From Myxococcus virescens (lineage in GTDB: Bacteria > Myxococcota > Myxococcia > Myxococcales > Myxococcaceae), in the NCBI RefSeq assembly GCF_900101905.1, contig NZ_FNAJ01000003.1, positions 124,001-188,000 on the forward strand: DNA of 64,000 bases, read 5' to 3'. A model generated the notes under the pieces. It worked only from the letters and a program-made list of their open reading frames with translations. It made no database searches and was not told the origin of the DNA. Positions within the stretch are counted from its first letter, which is position 1. Each line of letters opens with the position of its first letter. Positions 24,310 to 33,124 of this stretch are shown in pieces. The translations under genes and the position numbers were made by a program.

Positions 24310-24429
24310 CCTGCAAAGGAGTCAATCAGCCCACACTCGCCCGGTCAAATTCCCTTTTCTGTGCGCGCCGGTGGGACAGCCGCCACGCCACGCGAGACAC
24401 CGGCGCGGGGGCCGGGTAGAAGGCCGCCC

Positions 24430-25467
24430 GTGGGAACGACCTACAAGCAGTCCGGAGTAGACATCGAGGCCGGCGACGCGTTCGTCGAGCGCATCAAGCC
24501 CCATGCCGCGCGCACCATGCGCCCTGAAGTCATGGGCGGAGTGGGCGGATTCGGCGGTCTGTTCGCCCTGCCGCCAGGCAAGTACCAGCAGCCGGTGCTG
24601 GTGGCCGGCACGGACGGCGTGGGCACCAAGCTGAAGGTGGCCTTCGCCGCTGGACGCCATGGGACGGTGGGCATCGACCTGGTGGCCATGTCGGTGAACG
24701 ACATCCTCACCTGCGGCGCCGAGCCCCTCTTCTTCCTCGACTATTTCGCCACCGGGCGCCTGGAGGTCGACGACGCCGCCGAGGTGGTGAAGGGCATCGC
24801 CCTGGGCTGCGAGCAGGCCGGGTGCGCGCTGCTCGGCGGCGAGACGGCGGAGATGCCGGGCTTCTACGCGCGCGGCGAATACGACCTCGCGGGCTTCTGC
24901 GTGGGCGTGGTGGAGCGCGCGGCCATCATCGACGGCAAGAGCGTGCAGCCGGGTGACGCGCTCATCGGACTCCCCTCCTCTGGCCTGCACAGCAACGGCT
25001 ATTCGCTGGCGCGCAAGGTGCTGCTGGACGACGGAAAGCTGGCCCTGGACGCGACGCCCGAGGGCCTGGACCGGCCGCTCGTGGACGCGCTGCTGGAGCC
25101 CACGCGCATCTACGTGAAGGACGTGCTGGCGCTGCTCCAGGCGGTGAAGGTGAAGGGCCTGGCGCACATCACCGGCAGCGGCATCCCGGGCAACCTGCCC
25201 CGCTGCCTGCCGGACGGCACGCGCGCGGTGCTGAGCGAGAAGACCTGGCCCAAGCCGCCCATCTTCGACCTCATCGCGAAACTGGGGAGCGTGGCCCGCG
25301 ACGAGATGTTCAACACGTTCAACATGGGCCTGGGGCTCATCCTCGTCGTGGCGAAGGAAGACGTCGCCCAGGCGCTGAGCGTGCTGAGCGGCCGGGGCGT
25401 GCAGGCCTTCGAGGTCGGCCGCGTAGAAGCGGGCCAGGGCGAGGCCACGGCGGTCATCGACCCATGA
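24430..25467 (+). CDS. purM: Phosphoribosylformylglycinamidine cyclo-ligase
   Basis: AIR synthetase, the fifth step of purine synthesis: it closes the imidazole ring of FGAM using ATP. The 345 residues match the family. Motifs include [13 protein letters not shown] at the N-terminus, [44 protein letters not shown] and the IPGNLPR segment. The start is GTG at 24430 with AAGG 6 bases upstream; an upstream extension in frame is antisense to the Crp gene and was rejected. Its stop overlaps purN as ATGA. Confidence 0.97.
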   Translation: MGTTYKQSGVDIEAGDAFVERIKPHAARTMRPEVMGGVGGFGGLFALPPGKYQQPVLVAGTDGVGTKLKVAFAAGRHGTVGIDLVAMSVNDILTCGAEPLFFLDYFATGRLEVDDAAEVVKGIALGCEQAGCALLGGETAEMPGFYARGEYDLAGFCVGVVERAAIIDGKSVQPGDALIGLPSSGLHSNGYSLARKVLLDDGKLALDATPEGLDRPLVDALLEPTRIYVKDVLALLQAVKVKGLAHITGSGIPGNLPRCLPDGTRAVLSEKTWPKPPIFDLIAKLGSVARDEMFNTFNMGLGLILVVAKEDVAQALSVLSGRGVQAFEVGRVEAGQGEATAVIDP

Positions 25468-26138
25468 GCGGCCAGCGGGTCCGCCTGGGCGTGCTCGTGT
25501 CCGGCAGCGGGAGCAACCTCCAGGCGCTGCTGGACGCCTGTGCGCGCGAGGACTTTCCCGCCGAGGTGGCCTGCGTGGTGTCCAACGTCTCCACCGCGTT
25601 CGCGCTGGAGCGGGCGCGCAAGGCCGGCGTGACGGCCAAGGTGGTGGACCACAAGGCCCACGCGACGAAGGCGGACTTCGAGAAGGCCCTGCTGGACACG
25701 CTGCGCGCGGCGAACGTGGAGTGGGTGTGCCTGGCGGGGTTCATGCGCTTGTTGAGCGCGGACTTCCTGGGCCACTACGCGGGGCGGGTGCTGAACATCC
25801 ACCCGTCGCTGCTGCCCGCCTTCCCGGGCCTGCATGCGCAGCGACAGGCGCTGGAGCGAGGCGTGAAGGTGGCCGGGTGCACGGTGCACTTCGTGGACGC
25901 GGGCACCGACACGGGGCCCATCATCGCGCAGGTGGCCGTGCCGGTGCTGCCGGATGACGACGAGAAGGCCCTGAGCGCGCGAATCCTCGCGGAGGAGCAC
26001 CGGCTCTACCCGCTGGCCGTGCGGCTCGCCGTCACGGGCAAGGTGACGCTGGACGCGGCCCGCACGCGCGTGGAGGCGCGGGCCACGGTGGGCGAGCTGG
26101 CGCTTCGCAACCCCGGCGCGACGGTCGACCCGGCGTGA
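25464..26138 (+). CDS. purN: Phosphoribosylglycinamide formyltransferase
   Basis: GAR transformylase, the third step of purine synthesis, which uses 10-formyl-tetrahydrofolate. The 224 residues contain the family motifs [16 protein letters not shown], the catalytic [12 protein letters not shown] (Asn and His), and [15 protein letters not shown] with the catalytic Asp. The start overlaps purM by 4 bp (ATGA) and its stop overlaps the next gene by 4 bp (GTGA), so the three are translated together. Its folate cofactor links it functionally to folC at 20.7 kb. Confidence 0.97.
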   Translation: MSGQRVRLGVLVSGSGSNLQALLDACAREDFPAEVACVVSNVSTAFALERARKAGVTAKVVDHKAHATKADFEKALLDTLRAANVEWVCLAGFMRLLSADFLGHYAGRVLNIHPSLLPAFPGLHAQRQALERGVKVAGCTVHFVDAGTDTGPIIAQVAVPVLPDDDEKALSARILAEEHRLYPLAVRLAVTGKVTLDAARTRVEARATVGELALRNPGATVDPA

Positions 26139-26806
26139 GTGGACCAAAGACGTTCGACCCGGAGTCGGAGTTCCCCAGCGCCGCACCAGGGAATGACGGC
26201 GACGTTCAGCCCCTGGAGGCCGCATTGGGGCTGACCAACGACGGGGTGTTCTCCGACGAGCAACAGTCCACCGGGCCCCTGGGCGGCCCTGCGGCCCCAC
26301 GAGACGAGCAAGGCTCCACCGCCCTGCCCTCGCAGGCGGAACGAGTCACCGCGATCCAGGAAGCTCGCGTGGTGCTGGTCAGCGCTTGCCTGCTGGGCGA
26401 GGCGTGTCGGTACGACGGCCGCTCCCAGCGCTCCGAGCGCGTCCTCGCGGCGCTGGCGGACAAGGACGTCATCCCCGTGTGCCCGGAAGTGGCCTCGGGC
26501 TTGCCCGTGCCGCGCCCTCCCGTCGACCTACGAGGAGGCACGGGTGTGGACGTCTGGGCTGGGCGCGCAGTCGCAGTGGAGCGCGCCGCGGGCACTGACC
26601 GGACGGAGGCCTTCCAACAGGGCGCCCGGCTCGCGCTCGAAGCGGCACAACGCTTCGGCGCGACGGTGGCGCTGCTGAAGGAGAAGAGCCCGTCGTGCGG
26701 CAGCCAGCGCGTCTACGAGTCCGGCCAGCTCCGCGCGGGCGAAGGCATCACCACGGCGCTACTCCGCGCGAAGGGCGTCACCGTCCTCAGCGACGAGGAC
26801 CTCTAG
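26135..26806 (+). CDS. DUF523 domain protein
   Basis: A 223-residue protein. Residues about 78-220 form a DUF523 domain, with VLVSACLLGEACRYDGRS, IPVCPEVASGLPVPRPP, and LLKEKSPSCGSQRVYE; the conserved cysteines suggest metal or cluster binding, but the family function is not established. The first 75 residues are an acidic, probably disordered extension that most homologues lack. The GTG start overlaps the purN stop by 4 bp. It is convergent with the HIBCH-like gene, stops about 9 bp apart. Confidence 0.82.
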   Translation: MSGPKTFDPESEFPSAAPGNDGDVQPLEAALGLTNDGVFSDEQQSTGPLGGPAAPRDEQGSTALPSQAERVTAIQEARVVLVSACLLGEACRYDGRSQRSERVLAALADKDVIPVCPEVASGLPVPRPPVDLRGGTGVDVWAGRAVAVERAAGTDRTEAFQQGARLALEAAQRFGATVALLKEKSPSCGSQRVYESGQLRAGEGITTALLRAKGVTVLSDEDL

Positions 26807-26815
26807 CAACAGTCC

Positions 26816-27898
26816 CTACCCGCGCGCCGGCACCTTCCACGTGTCGTGAGGCAGCGGCGCGAAGAGCGCCTCCACCATGTCTTCGGTGACTTCCGCCAGC
26901 GTGGAGGGCCGCCAGTGCGGCTTGTTGTCCTTGTCCACGAGCACCGCGCGGATGCCCTCACGGAAGTCCGGGCGCGCCGTCATCGACTGACTGAGCCGGT
27001 ACTCCACGTTGGCCATCTCGTCGTAGTCGCGGGTGCGCCCCATCCGGAGCTGGCGCAGCGTCACCTTCAAGCTGGCCGGGCACCTGTGAAGCAACGTGGC
27101 CCACGTCTCCTGGGCCCACGGCGTGCCCTCCAGCTCCAGCGCCTGCTGGATGTCGTCCACGCGCTCGGCCGCGAAGCACCGGTCGATGGCCGCGCGCTGC
27201 ACACCCAGTGGCGACGTGCCCGCGTCCGCGTGGAAGCCGCCCAGCACCGTGTCCACCACCGTGCTCGCCGCGCCGGTGCCCCAGGGCGCCCCCACCAACG
27301 CGTCCAGTACCGCCTCCAGCCTCGCGGACTCCACGTGGTGCGTGGCGTAGCCCAGCCACATCGCGTCCGCCGCGCCGCACCGGGCCCCCGTGAGGCCCAG
27401 GTACGTGCCCGACTCACCCGGGAAGCGCGGTAGGAACCAGCCGCCGCCCACATCCGGGAAGAGCCCGATGGCCGTCTCCGGCATGGCCAGCACCAGCTTC
27501 TCGGTGACGACCCGGTGGGTGCCGTGAATCGACAGGCCCAGCCCGCCGCCCATGCAGACCCCGTCCACCAGCGCGAGGAACGGCTTGCCGAAATAGTGGA
27601 TGCGGTGGTTCAGCCCGTACTCGGCGCGGAAGAACTCTCGCGACAGCCGCTCCTTCTCGTCGACAGACGCGTCCCCTACCGACAGCGCCACCGCGCGTAC
27701 GTCTCCGCCCGCGCAGAAGGCTCGGCCGCCAGCACCCCGGATGACCACGGCCTGGATGGACGGATCCGCCGCCCAGGCGTCGAGCGCCGGGTGCAGCTTG
27801 CGGCACATGCCCAGGGTCAGCGCGTTCAGGGCCTTGGGCCGGTTCAGGGTCACCACGCCTACCGCGCCACGCGTCTCGAGCAGAAGGTCGTCCATCAT
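26816..27898 (-). CDS. 3-hydroxyisobutyryl-CoA hydrolase-like crotonase
   Basis: A 360-residue crotonase-fold enzyme of the ECH_2/HIBCH type, longer than ordinary enoyl-CoA hydratases. Motifs include LNRPKALNALTLGMCRKLHP, FCAGGDVRAVA, the second oxyanion segment DGVCMGGGLGLSIHGTHRV, and the HIBCH-like MPETAIGLFPDVGGGWFLP. The C-terminal half has the extra helical domain of the family. The likely reaction is release of 3-hydroxyisobutyrate in valine degradation. The start is one of two adjacent ATGs (27898 or 27895) with no strong Shine-Dalgarno. It is divergent from the HAD gene with 81 bp between. Confidence 0.89.
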   Translation of the reverse strand: MMDDLLLETRGAVGVVTLNRPKALNALTLGMCRKLHPALDAWAADPSIQAVVIRGAGGRAFCAGGDVRAVALSVGDASVDEKERLSREFFRAEYGLNHRIHYFGKPFLALVDGVCMGGGLGLSIHGTHRVVTEKLVLAMPETAIGLFPDVGGGWFLPRFPGESGTYLGLTGARCGAADAMWLGYATHHVESARLEAVLDALVGAPWGTGAASTVVDTVLGGFHADAGTSPLGVQRAAIDRCFAAERVDDIQQALELEGTPWAQETWATLLHRCPASLKVTLRQLRMGRTRDYDEMANVEYRLSQSMTARPDFREGIRAVLVDKDNKPHWRPSTLAEVTEDMVEALFAPLPHDTWKVPARG

Positions 27899-27979
27899 GG
27901 CGCCGGGGGATATCAGGCGAGCAGCCCCTTGGGTGGATTCATTGGCCCACCGCGGGGACAGACGCGCTATGGGGAACGC

Positions 27980-28669
27980 ATGACCTCCGCACTGGCGCCC
28001 CTGCGTGCCGTCGTCTTCGACATGGACGGCACCCTCGTCGACAACATGCAGTTCCACAACGAGGCCTGGGTCTCGTTCGCCCAGAAGCTGGGTTTGCCGC
28101 TGACCGCGAACGACTTCCAGAGCCGCTTCGCCGGCAGGAAGAACGAGGAGATCATCCCCGAGCTGCTCGGCCGCCCGGTGGCCCCGGATGAAGTGGAGCG
28201 CATCGCCGAGGAGAAGGAGAACCACTACCGGACCCTGTACCGGCCGCACCTGAAGCTGCACCGGGGCGCGGCGGCCTTCATCCAGCGCTTGAAGGAGGCC
28301 CACGTCCCGGCGGCCATCGCCACCGCGGCGCCCCAGGGCAACCGCGAGCTGGTGCTGGACGGGCTCGGCCTCCGTCCCCTCTTCGCGAGCATCGTCGGTG
28401 CCGAACAGGTGACGCGCGGCAAGCCCGCCCCGGACATCTTCCTGGCGGCCGCCAAGGCGCTGGGCGTGGCCCCCACCGAGTGCCTCGCCTTCGAGGACGC
28501 CGTCCTGGGCATCATGTCCGCCCGCGAAGCCGGCATGACGGTGGTGGGATTGACCACCGCCGCGCCGGAAGCCGACCTCCGCGAGGCCGGCGCGCACTGG
28601 GTGGTCCAGGACTTCACCCAGCTGCCCCCTGCGCTGGAGCAGCGCCTCTTCAGCGCCCAGGCCCGCTGA
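27980..28669 (+). CDS. HAD-superfamily phosphatase (beta-phosphoglucomutase-like)
   Basis: A 229-residue HAD subfamily IA enzyme. Motif I is VVFDMDGTLVDN with nucleophile D14 and acid D16, motif II is the AIATAAPQGN segment, motif III is the Lys in RGKPAPDIFLAA, and motif IV is AFEDAVLGIMSA. A helical cap lies at about 25-95. Closest in style to beta-phosphoglucomutase and phosphonatase-like proteins, so a sugar phosphate is a likely substrate. ATG at 27980 is preceded by GGGGA. The downstream oxidoreductase begins 72 bp later. Confidence 0.87.
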   Translation: MTSALAPLRAVVFDMDGTLVDNMQFHNEAWVSFAQKLGLPLTANDFQSRFAGRKNEEIIPELLGRPVAPDEVERIAEEKENHYRTLYRPHLKLHRGAAAFIQRLKEAHVPAAIATAAPQGNRELVLDGLGLRPLFASIVGAEQVTRGKPAPDIFLAAAKALGVAPTECLAFEDAVLGIMSAREAGMTVVGLTTAAPEADLREAGAHWVVQDFTQLPPALEQRLFSAQAR

Positions 28670-28741
28670 TCCGCCCTCCGCGGGCGCGCCGTGGTGAAAA
28701 GGGCGCCAGCGGCGAGCACGTTGTGTAGTGTTGCCCGCCTC

Positions 28742-30271
28742 ATGGCGACGTCCTCTGCCAAGCTCAAGCTTCCCGCCGGGCCGTCCCGGCATGTCTACGA
28801 CGTCATCGTGCTCGGCAGTCAGCTGGGCGGTGCGCTCGCGGCGGCCCTCCTGGCGAAGCGCAACCACCGCGTCCTGCTGGTGGAGCACGACGGCATGGGG
28901 CCCGGTTACGAGCACGGCGGCTATGTGCTCCCCTACGCCCCCTTCGTCGCTCCGCCGCTCAAGGCCATGCCCGCGGTGGAGGAGGCCCTCACGGAGCTGG
29001 GCCTCAACGCCAACGTCCAGCGCACGCTGCGGCCCCACGCGCCGGAACTGCAGCTCCTCATGCCTCGCAGCCGCCTGGACCTCCATGGCGATGCCGCCCG
29101 CCGCAAGGCCGAGGTGACACGCGAGCTGGGCGAGGAAGGCGAATCCCTGCTGGGCGCCCTGGTCGGCGCCGCCGCGCAGCACGAAGCCAGTGATGCCTTC
29201 TTCAAGGCGGGCCCCGCCCTGCCTCCGGACGGCTTCTTCGAGGGCTGGGGTCTGAAGAAGCTCATCCGGGCCCATCCCGGCCTGGAGACGCCGCCCCGGC
29301 TCACGGGAGACAGCGCTTCGGTGTCCCTGGTGCGGGGGCTGCTGCCCTTCGTCACCCACCTGGACCGTCCAGAGGCGCCCCTAGCGCTGACTCGGGCCAT
29401 GTCCCAGGTGCTGTCGGCGCCTTCCTACTTCCCCGGGGGCCATGAGGGCCTGCGCGAGCTGCTCGCCCGCCGCGTGGCGGAGCTGGGCGGAGACGTGCTC
29501 GGGCGCGACAACCCGACGGGCTTCATCGTGGAGGAGCTGGCCTTCGACGGCAGCAAGTTCGCGGGCATGAAGCTGATGCGCTCGGACACCATGTACCGTG
29601 CGTCCTGCCTGGTGGCGGCCACGGACGCGGGCGCGCTGCGGCGGCTGGTGACGGACAAGAAGCACCACCGCGGCCTGCTGGAGCACCTGGACCAGTCCAA
29701 CACCAAGGCGCTGCTCTTCACCGTGAACTGGGTGGTGCCGGAGTCGGCGCTGCCCCGCGGCATGGGCGAACTGGCCCTGCTGGACACGGGCGACGCGGAG
29801 CTGGGCCCCGTGCTGATCCAGGTCCACCCCGCGCGCGCGGCCCCGGTGCACGGCGGCAAGGAGGCCAAGGCGACGGAAGGGCTGCGCGTGGTGTGCGCGG
29901 GCGCCTTCGTCCCGGCCTCGGCGCGGGACCTGGGCGAGGAGCACCTCCAGGGCCTGGCGACGCGCATCGACGAGCACCTGGACGCGCTGATGCCCTTCAC
30001 CGCCCAGCACCGCGTGCTGCGCTCGGCCCCCTACCTGGACGCCGGCGGAGTCCGTGGCAGCCGGCTGATGCCGCACCCCTTGTTCAGCTTCGAGTCGGAA
30101 GCCGTCCTGGGCGTCACGGGTTTGACTCAGCGCACGCCGGCCAAGAACATCCTGCTCGCCAACCGCGAAGTCCTCCCCGGGTTGGGGTTGGAAGGCGAGC
30201 TGCTCGCGGGCATCCGGGCCGCACGGCTGGTGCAGGATATGTTGAAGAAGAAGGATCCGCTCAAGGGCTGA
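28742..30271 (+). CDS. FAD-dependent oxidoreductase, phytoene desaturase/amine oxidase-like
   Basis: A 509-residue flavoprotein. A Rossmann dinucleotide-binding motif lies at the N-terminus (YDVIVLGSQLGGALAAALLA then HRVLLVEHD), with GSQLGG in place of GxGxxG. The mid-region PSYFPGGHEGLRELLARRVA and the late segment KNILLANREVLPGLGLEGE match phytoene-dehydrogenase-like proteins. There is no membrane segment. Substrate is unknown; carotenoid or lipid oxidation is possible, but no other carotenoid gene is nearby. The start ATG 28742 was taken because it begins just before the Rossmann fold; a GTG at 28691 in frame is less likely. Confidence 0.8.
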   Translation: MATSSAKLKLPAGPSRHVYDVIVLGSQLGGALAAALLAKRNHRVLLVEHDGMGPGYEHGGYVLPYAPFVAPPLKAMPAVEEALTELGLNANVQRTLRPHAPELQLLMPRSRLDLHGDAARRKAEVTRELGEEGESLLGALVGAAAQHEASDAFFKAGPALPPDGFFEGWGLKKLIRAHPGLETPPRLTGDSASVSLVRGLLPFVTHLDRPEAPLALTRAMSQVLSAPSYFPGGHEGLRELLARRVAELGGDVLGRDNPTGFIVEELAFDGSKFAGMKLMRSDTMYRASCLVAATDAGALRRLVTDKKHHRGLLEHLDQSNTKALLFTVNWVVPESALPRGMGELALLDTGDAELGPVLIQVHPARAAPVHGGKEAKATEGLRVVCAGAFVPASARDLGEEHLQGLATRIDEHLDALMPFTAQHRVLRSAPYLDAGGVRGSRLMPHPLFSFESEAVLGVTGLTQRTPAKNILLANREVLPGLGLEGELLAGIRAARLVQDMLKKKDPLKG

Positions 30272-30325
30272 TCCTGGATCTAAGGCTGGATTTCCAGGCC
30301 GTTATCTGGCAGGTTCCGCCGCTCT

Positions 30326-30331
30326 TTTAAT
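30326..30331 (+). promoter_or_regulatory. Candidate -10 element before rpmB
   Basis: TTTAAT at 30326-30331 matches 5 of 6 consensus bases in a GC-rich gap, 42 bp before the rpmB start. The -35 match about 17 bases upstream is weak, so this is tentative. Confidence 0.3.
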
Positions 30332-30373
30332 CGGCAGGCGTCCAACGCCCCAGTTTTCAAGGAGTTAGAGGTC

Positions 30374-30565
30374 ATGGCGTGGAAGTGTGACTTGTGTGGC
30401 AAGCGTCCGCTGGTGGGTAACAACGTCAGCCACGCGAACAACAAGACCAAGAAGCGGACCCTGCCGAATCTCCAGAAGATCCGGGCCAGCGTTCAGGGCA
30501 GCACCCAGCGCGTTCTCGCGTGCACCCGCTGCATCAAGGCGGGCAAGGTGACGAAGGCCGCTTGA
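30374..30565 (+). CDS. rpmB: Large ribosomal subunit protein bL28, zinc-ribbon form
   Basis: Ribosomal protein L28, 63 residues, binding the 50S subunit near the E site. The N-terminus [20 protein letters not shown] and the tail [10 protein letters not shown] provide four cysteines (C5, C8, C50, C53) for zinc, so this is the zinc-binding form. AAGGAG lies 10 bases before the ATG. It stands alone rather than beside rpmG. Confidence 0.96.
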   Translation: MAWKCDLCGKRPLVGNNVSHANNKTKKRTLPNLQKIRASVQGSTQRVLACTRCIKAGKVTKAA

Positions 30566-30905
30566 GGTCCTCTCGCTCGAGGGAGGGCATGACGCGCGTC
30601 TCACCACCGCGACTGCCCCCCACGAGCGGTTTCATTCCGTGCGGACGCCGCATCCCTGCTTGGTTGTCGAGCAGCGCGGTGGTTCGCCGGTGGCATGACG
30701 TATTGGCCGCCATTCGTGCGGTTCGTGCCGTATTCCTCTTCAGGGAAGCGGTGTGAGCCGTCGCGGATGCCTTGCGGGCGCGCATCCTGGCGAGCCTGCC
30801 TCGAGCCCGTGGCCTCACCCCCAGCACTGAACCTCGCGGACCTGGGGTGAATGTCTCGCCGTCAACTGGCGCGAGGTGTCCAGTCGTTCTAGGTAAGCTG
30901 ACACC
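30566..30905. other. 340-bp intergenic region, no gene seen
   Basis: The stretch between rpmB and the MglA-like GTPase has no ORF with the codon bias of its neighbours and no recognisable RNA gene. It probably contains the rpmB 3' end and the GTPase promoter. An imperfect inverted repeat just after rpmB (about 30569-30585) could be a weak terminator. Confidence 0.4.
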
Positions 30906-32024
30906 GTGAGCAGCGTCAATCTGATGGCCCGTGAAGTGGCCGCGAAAATCGTTTTCTACGGACCGGGCCTCTCCGGGAAGACGACCTCGCTGAGGAAGAT
31001 CTACGAGACTGTCCGCCCCGCACACCGCGGCGAGATGATGTCCATCGCCACGGAGGGAGACCGGACGCTCTTCTTCGACTTCCTTCCCGTGAAGGTGGAG
31101 CGCGTGGGCGACTGCTCCGTGCGACTGGCGCTCTACACCGTGCCGGGCCAGGTCTTCTACAACGCCACCCGCAAGCTGGTGCTCCAGGGCGCCGACGGCG
31201 TGGTCTTCGTGGCGGACTCGCAGCCGGAGGCCATGGACGCCAACCGCGAGTCCCTGGCCAACCTGGAGGAGAACCTCTTCGAGCACGGCATCCGCCTGGA
31301 CCGCTTCCCCCTGGTGATGCAGTGGAACAAGCGGGACCTGGACGGCGTGCTGCCGGTGGAGGTGCTCCGCAAGGAGCTCAACCCCCGAGGCGTCCCGGAG
31401 CTGGAGACGTCCGCCGCCAATGGCCGCGGGGTGCTCGACACGCTCAAGGCCATCACCCGGCTGGTCATCAAGGACCTGCGCGCCAAGCGCATCGTCCCGC
31501 CGCCCCGCCCCACCGCGAGCGCACAGCCCGCGGGCCTGGAGGCCCAGCTCACCCAGCACCTGCAGCACCGGCAGCAGCCCGGCGCCGCCGCGTCCCAGCC
31601 GGTGCAGGGTGGCGGCCCAGTGCCTCGCGTGGCCCCGGTGGCCGTCATGCCGCCTCCGCGCGTGGAGCCGACGCCCATCCCCGCGCCCCAGCCCGGACCG
31701 AAGCTGCTGGGCGCCGCCAGCGCCCTGGCGCCGGGCGACATGTTCGACCATGCCCGCGCCGCCGAGGCCGCGTTCATGACGGGGGACTACGCCACCTGCG
31801 TCACCGCCTGCACCGACGCCATCCGGCGCGCGCTGGCCTTCGCGGGCGAGGGCTCCCTGGGGCAGCAGGCCTTCCTGCTCCGCGTGGACGGCGCCGACCT
31901 GCTCCGGCTCCAGGGGCTGGCCACGCAGCAGCACCTGCGCGTGGATGACGCCGCCTTCTCCCTGTACGTGATGATGCAGGTCTTCATCCGCCTCAACGCG
32001 GTGGGCCTGCCCAACGGGGAGTAG
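30906..32024 (+). CDS. MglA-like small GTPase with C-terminal extension
   Basis: A 372-residue protein with an N-terminal Ras-like GTPase of the MglA family (about 1-200), which controls polarity and motility in myxobacteria. The P-loop is GPGLSGKTT (19-27), the switch II region has TVPGQ at 78-82, where MglA proteins carry Thr instead of the usual Asp of DxxG, and NKRD at 141-144 gives guanine specificity. About residues 205-275 are a Pro/Gln-rich linker, and 280-372 is a helical domain of unknown type that MglA itself (about 195 residues) lacks. The start is GTG at 30906. It is convergent with a DUF4388 gene, stops 12 bp apart. Confidence 0.88.
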   Translation: MSSVNLMAREVAAKIVFYGPGLSGKTTSLRKIYETVRPAHRGEMMSIATEGDRTLFFDFLPVKVERVGDCSVRLALYTVPGQVFYNATRKLVLQGADGVVFVADSQPEAMDANRESLANLEENLFEHGIRLDRFPLVMQWNKRDLDGVLPVEVLRKELNPRGVPELETSAANGRGVLDTLKAITRLVIKDLRAKRIVPPPRPTASAQPAGLEAQLTQHLQHRQQPGAAASQPVQGGGPVPRVAPVAVMPPPRVEPTPIPAPQPGPKLLGAASALAPGDMFDHARAAEAAFMTGDYATCVTACTDAIRRALAFAGEGSLGQQAFLLRVDGADLLRLQGLATQQHLRVDDAAFSLYVMMQVFIRLNAVGLPNGE

Positions 32025-32036
32025 CCTCCGCCCCGC

Positions 32037-33122
32037 TCAGCGCGGGAAGACGAGCTGCAGCAGCCCCATGCGCTGCAGCTTCGCCAGCGTCTTCAGCGTC
32101 TCCAGCTCTCGCGCTGGACTGGCCAGCACCAGCGTGGACACGTCCCAGGTGCCATTCACCAGCCCGGCAATCTGCCGCTCCTCGGGCTTGAGCAGCGCCT
32201 GCCCCTGCGGGTCGTGAATCATGAGGGGCACCATCAGGGGCGGCATGTCCGAGTAGAGCGCCGCCACGTGCTCGCGCTGCACCAGCCGGGCGAATTCGCG
32301 CACGCGCCGGTCCGCCGGGTCGCTGGCCAGCAAGGACGCGCAGACGATGCCCGCGGCGTCGTACTGGCCCTCACGCATCAGCACCGCGCCCTTCTCCAAC
32401 ATCTCCGCCACCGGATCCGCCTCCACCTGCGGCGCCCCGTCCACCTCCACCAGCTTCGACCGCAGCAGCTCGTGCACGCGCCGGGTCACCGAGGAGCGGG
32501 ACACGCCCATGGACAGGCGCAGCCGTCCCAGGTTCTGCGGCGACGTGCACAGCCCCAGGATGATCCGGTGCATCAGGGGCTGGCTCGGGCTCGGCGGCGC
32601 CAGCGCGCGCACGCTGAGCGCGTCGATGGGCAGCGCCTTGTCCACGTCGGGCTGCTCGTCCACCCACCGGAGCGACTCGAAGAGCAGCTCGCGGATGCCC
32701 ATGTCGGACGGCACCCAGTCCTCACCGGAGCGGTCCGCGTCCTCCGTCCAGTGGAAGGTGCCGCGGCCGGCGATGGTCAGGTCCGTCATCGCGGCGAACA
32801 GCTCCTCGCGGCCCAGGTCCCGAATCCACCGCGCCTGGATGCCGTGGATGTCGAACGCGGCGTCCACGTCCGGCGTGCGCGCCAGCTCGTCGAAGCCCGC
32901 CAGCACCTTCGTCCCCGACGCCAGCTTGGACAGCGTGAGCAGCCGCGCCACGCGTCCGCGAAGTCCTTCGGCCGCGGTGGCACCCACCTGGCCGGAGAGA
33001 AGGAAGAGCTTGCGCTCGCCGGCCTCCCAGGAGAGCTGGAGCGTCCCCGTCTTGCGGGAGCTGTCCAGCCATTGAAGGAACTCGGGAAGCGGATAACTGA
33101 AGAGGTCGCCGTGGAGGGCCAT
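32037..33122 (-). CDS. DUF4388 domain protein
   Basis: A 361-residue cytoplasmic protein. The N-terminal about 100 residues fit DUF4388 (ALHGDLFSYPLPEFLQWLDS, then TGTLQLSWEAGERKLFLLSG), a domain found fused to signalling modules in myxobacteria and related groups. The middle has a possible winged helix (LGRLRLSMGVSRSSVTRRVH), and the C-terminus is helical. Function is unknown; the domain and convergent MglA-like GTPase gene suggest signalling. The ATG start is only 2 bp from the divergent gene's possible GTG start, leaving almost no room for promoters. Confidence 0.76.
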   Translation of the reverse strand: MALHGDLFSYPLPEFLQWLDSSRKTGTLQLSWEAGERKLFLLSGQVGATAAEGLRGRVARLLTLSKLASGTKVLAGFDELARTPDVDAAFDIHGIQARWIRDLGREELFAAMTDLTIAGRGTFHWTEDADRSGEDWVPSDMGIRELLFESLRWVDEQPDVDKALPIDALSVRALAPPSPSQPLMHRIILGLCTSPQNLGRLRLSMGVSRSSVTRRVHELLRSKLVEVDGAPQVEADPVAEMLEKGAVLMREGQYDAAGIVCASLLASDPADRRVREFARLVQREHVAALYSDMPPLMVPLMIHDPQGQALLKPEERQIAGLVNGTWDVSTLVLASPARELETLKTLAKLQRMGLLQLVFPR

Positions 33123-33124
33123 GC

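Noticed and set aside
23905..24429. Upstream extension of purM
   Set aside because: It is antisense to the Crp-family gene, and purM homology starts just after GTG 24430.
27899..29359. Minus-strand extension of the HIBCH-like gene across the HAD and oxidoreductase genes
   Set aside because: Conserved crotonase sequence begins at about 27895, and the upstream part is antisense to two well-supported genes.
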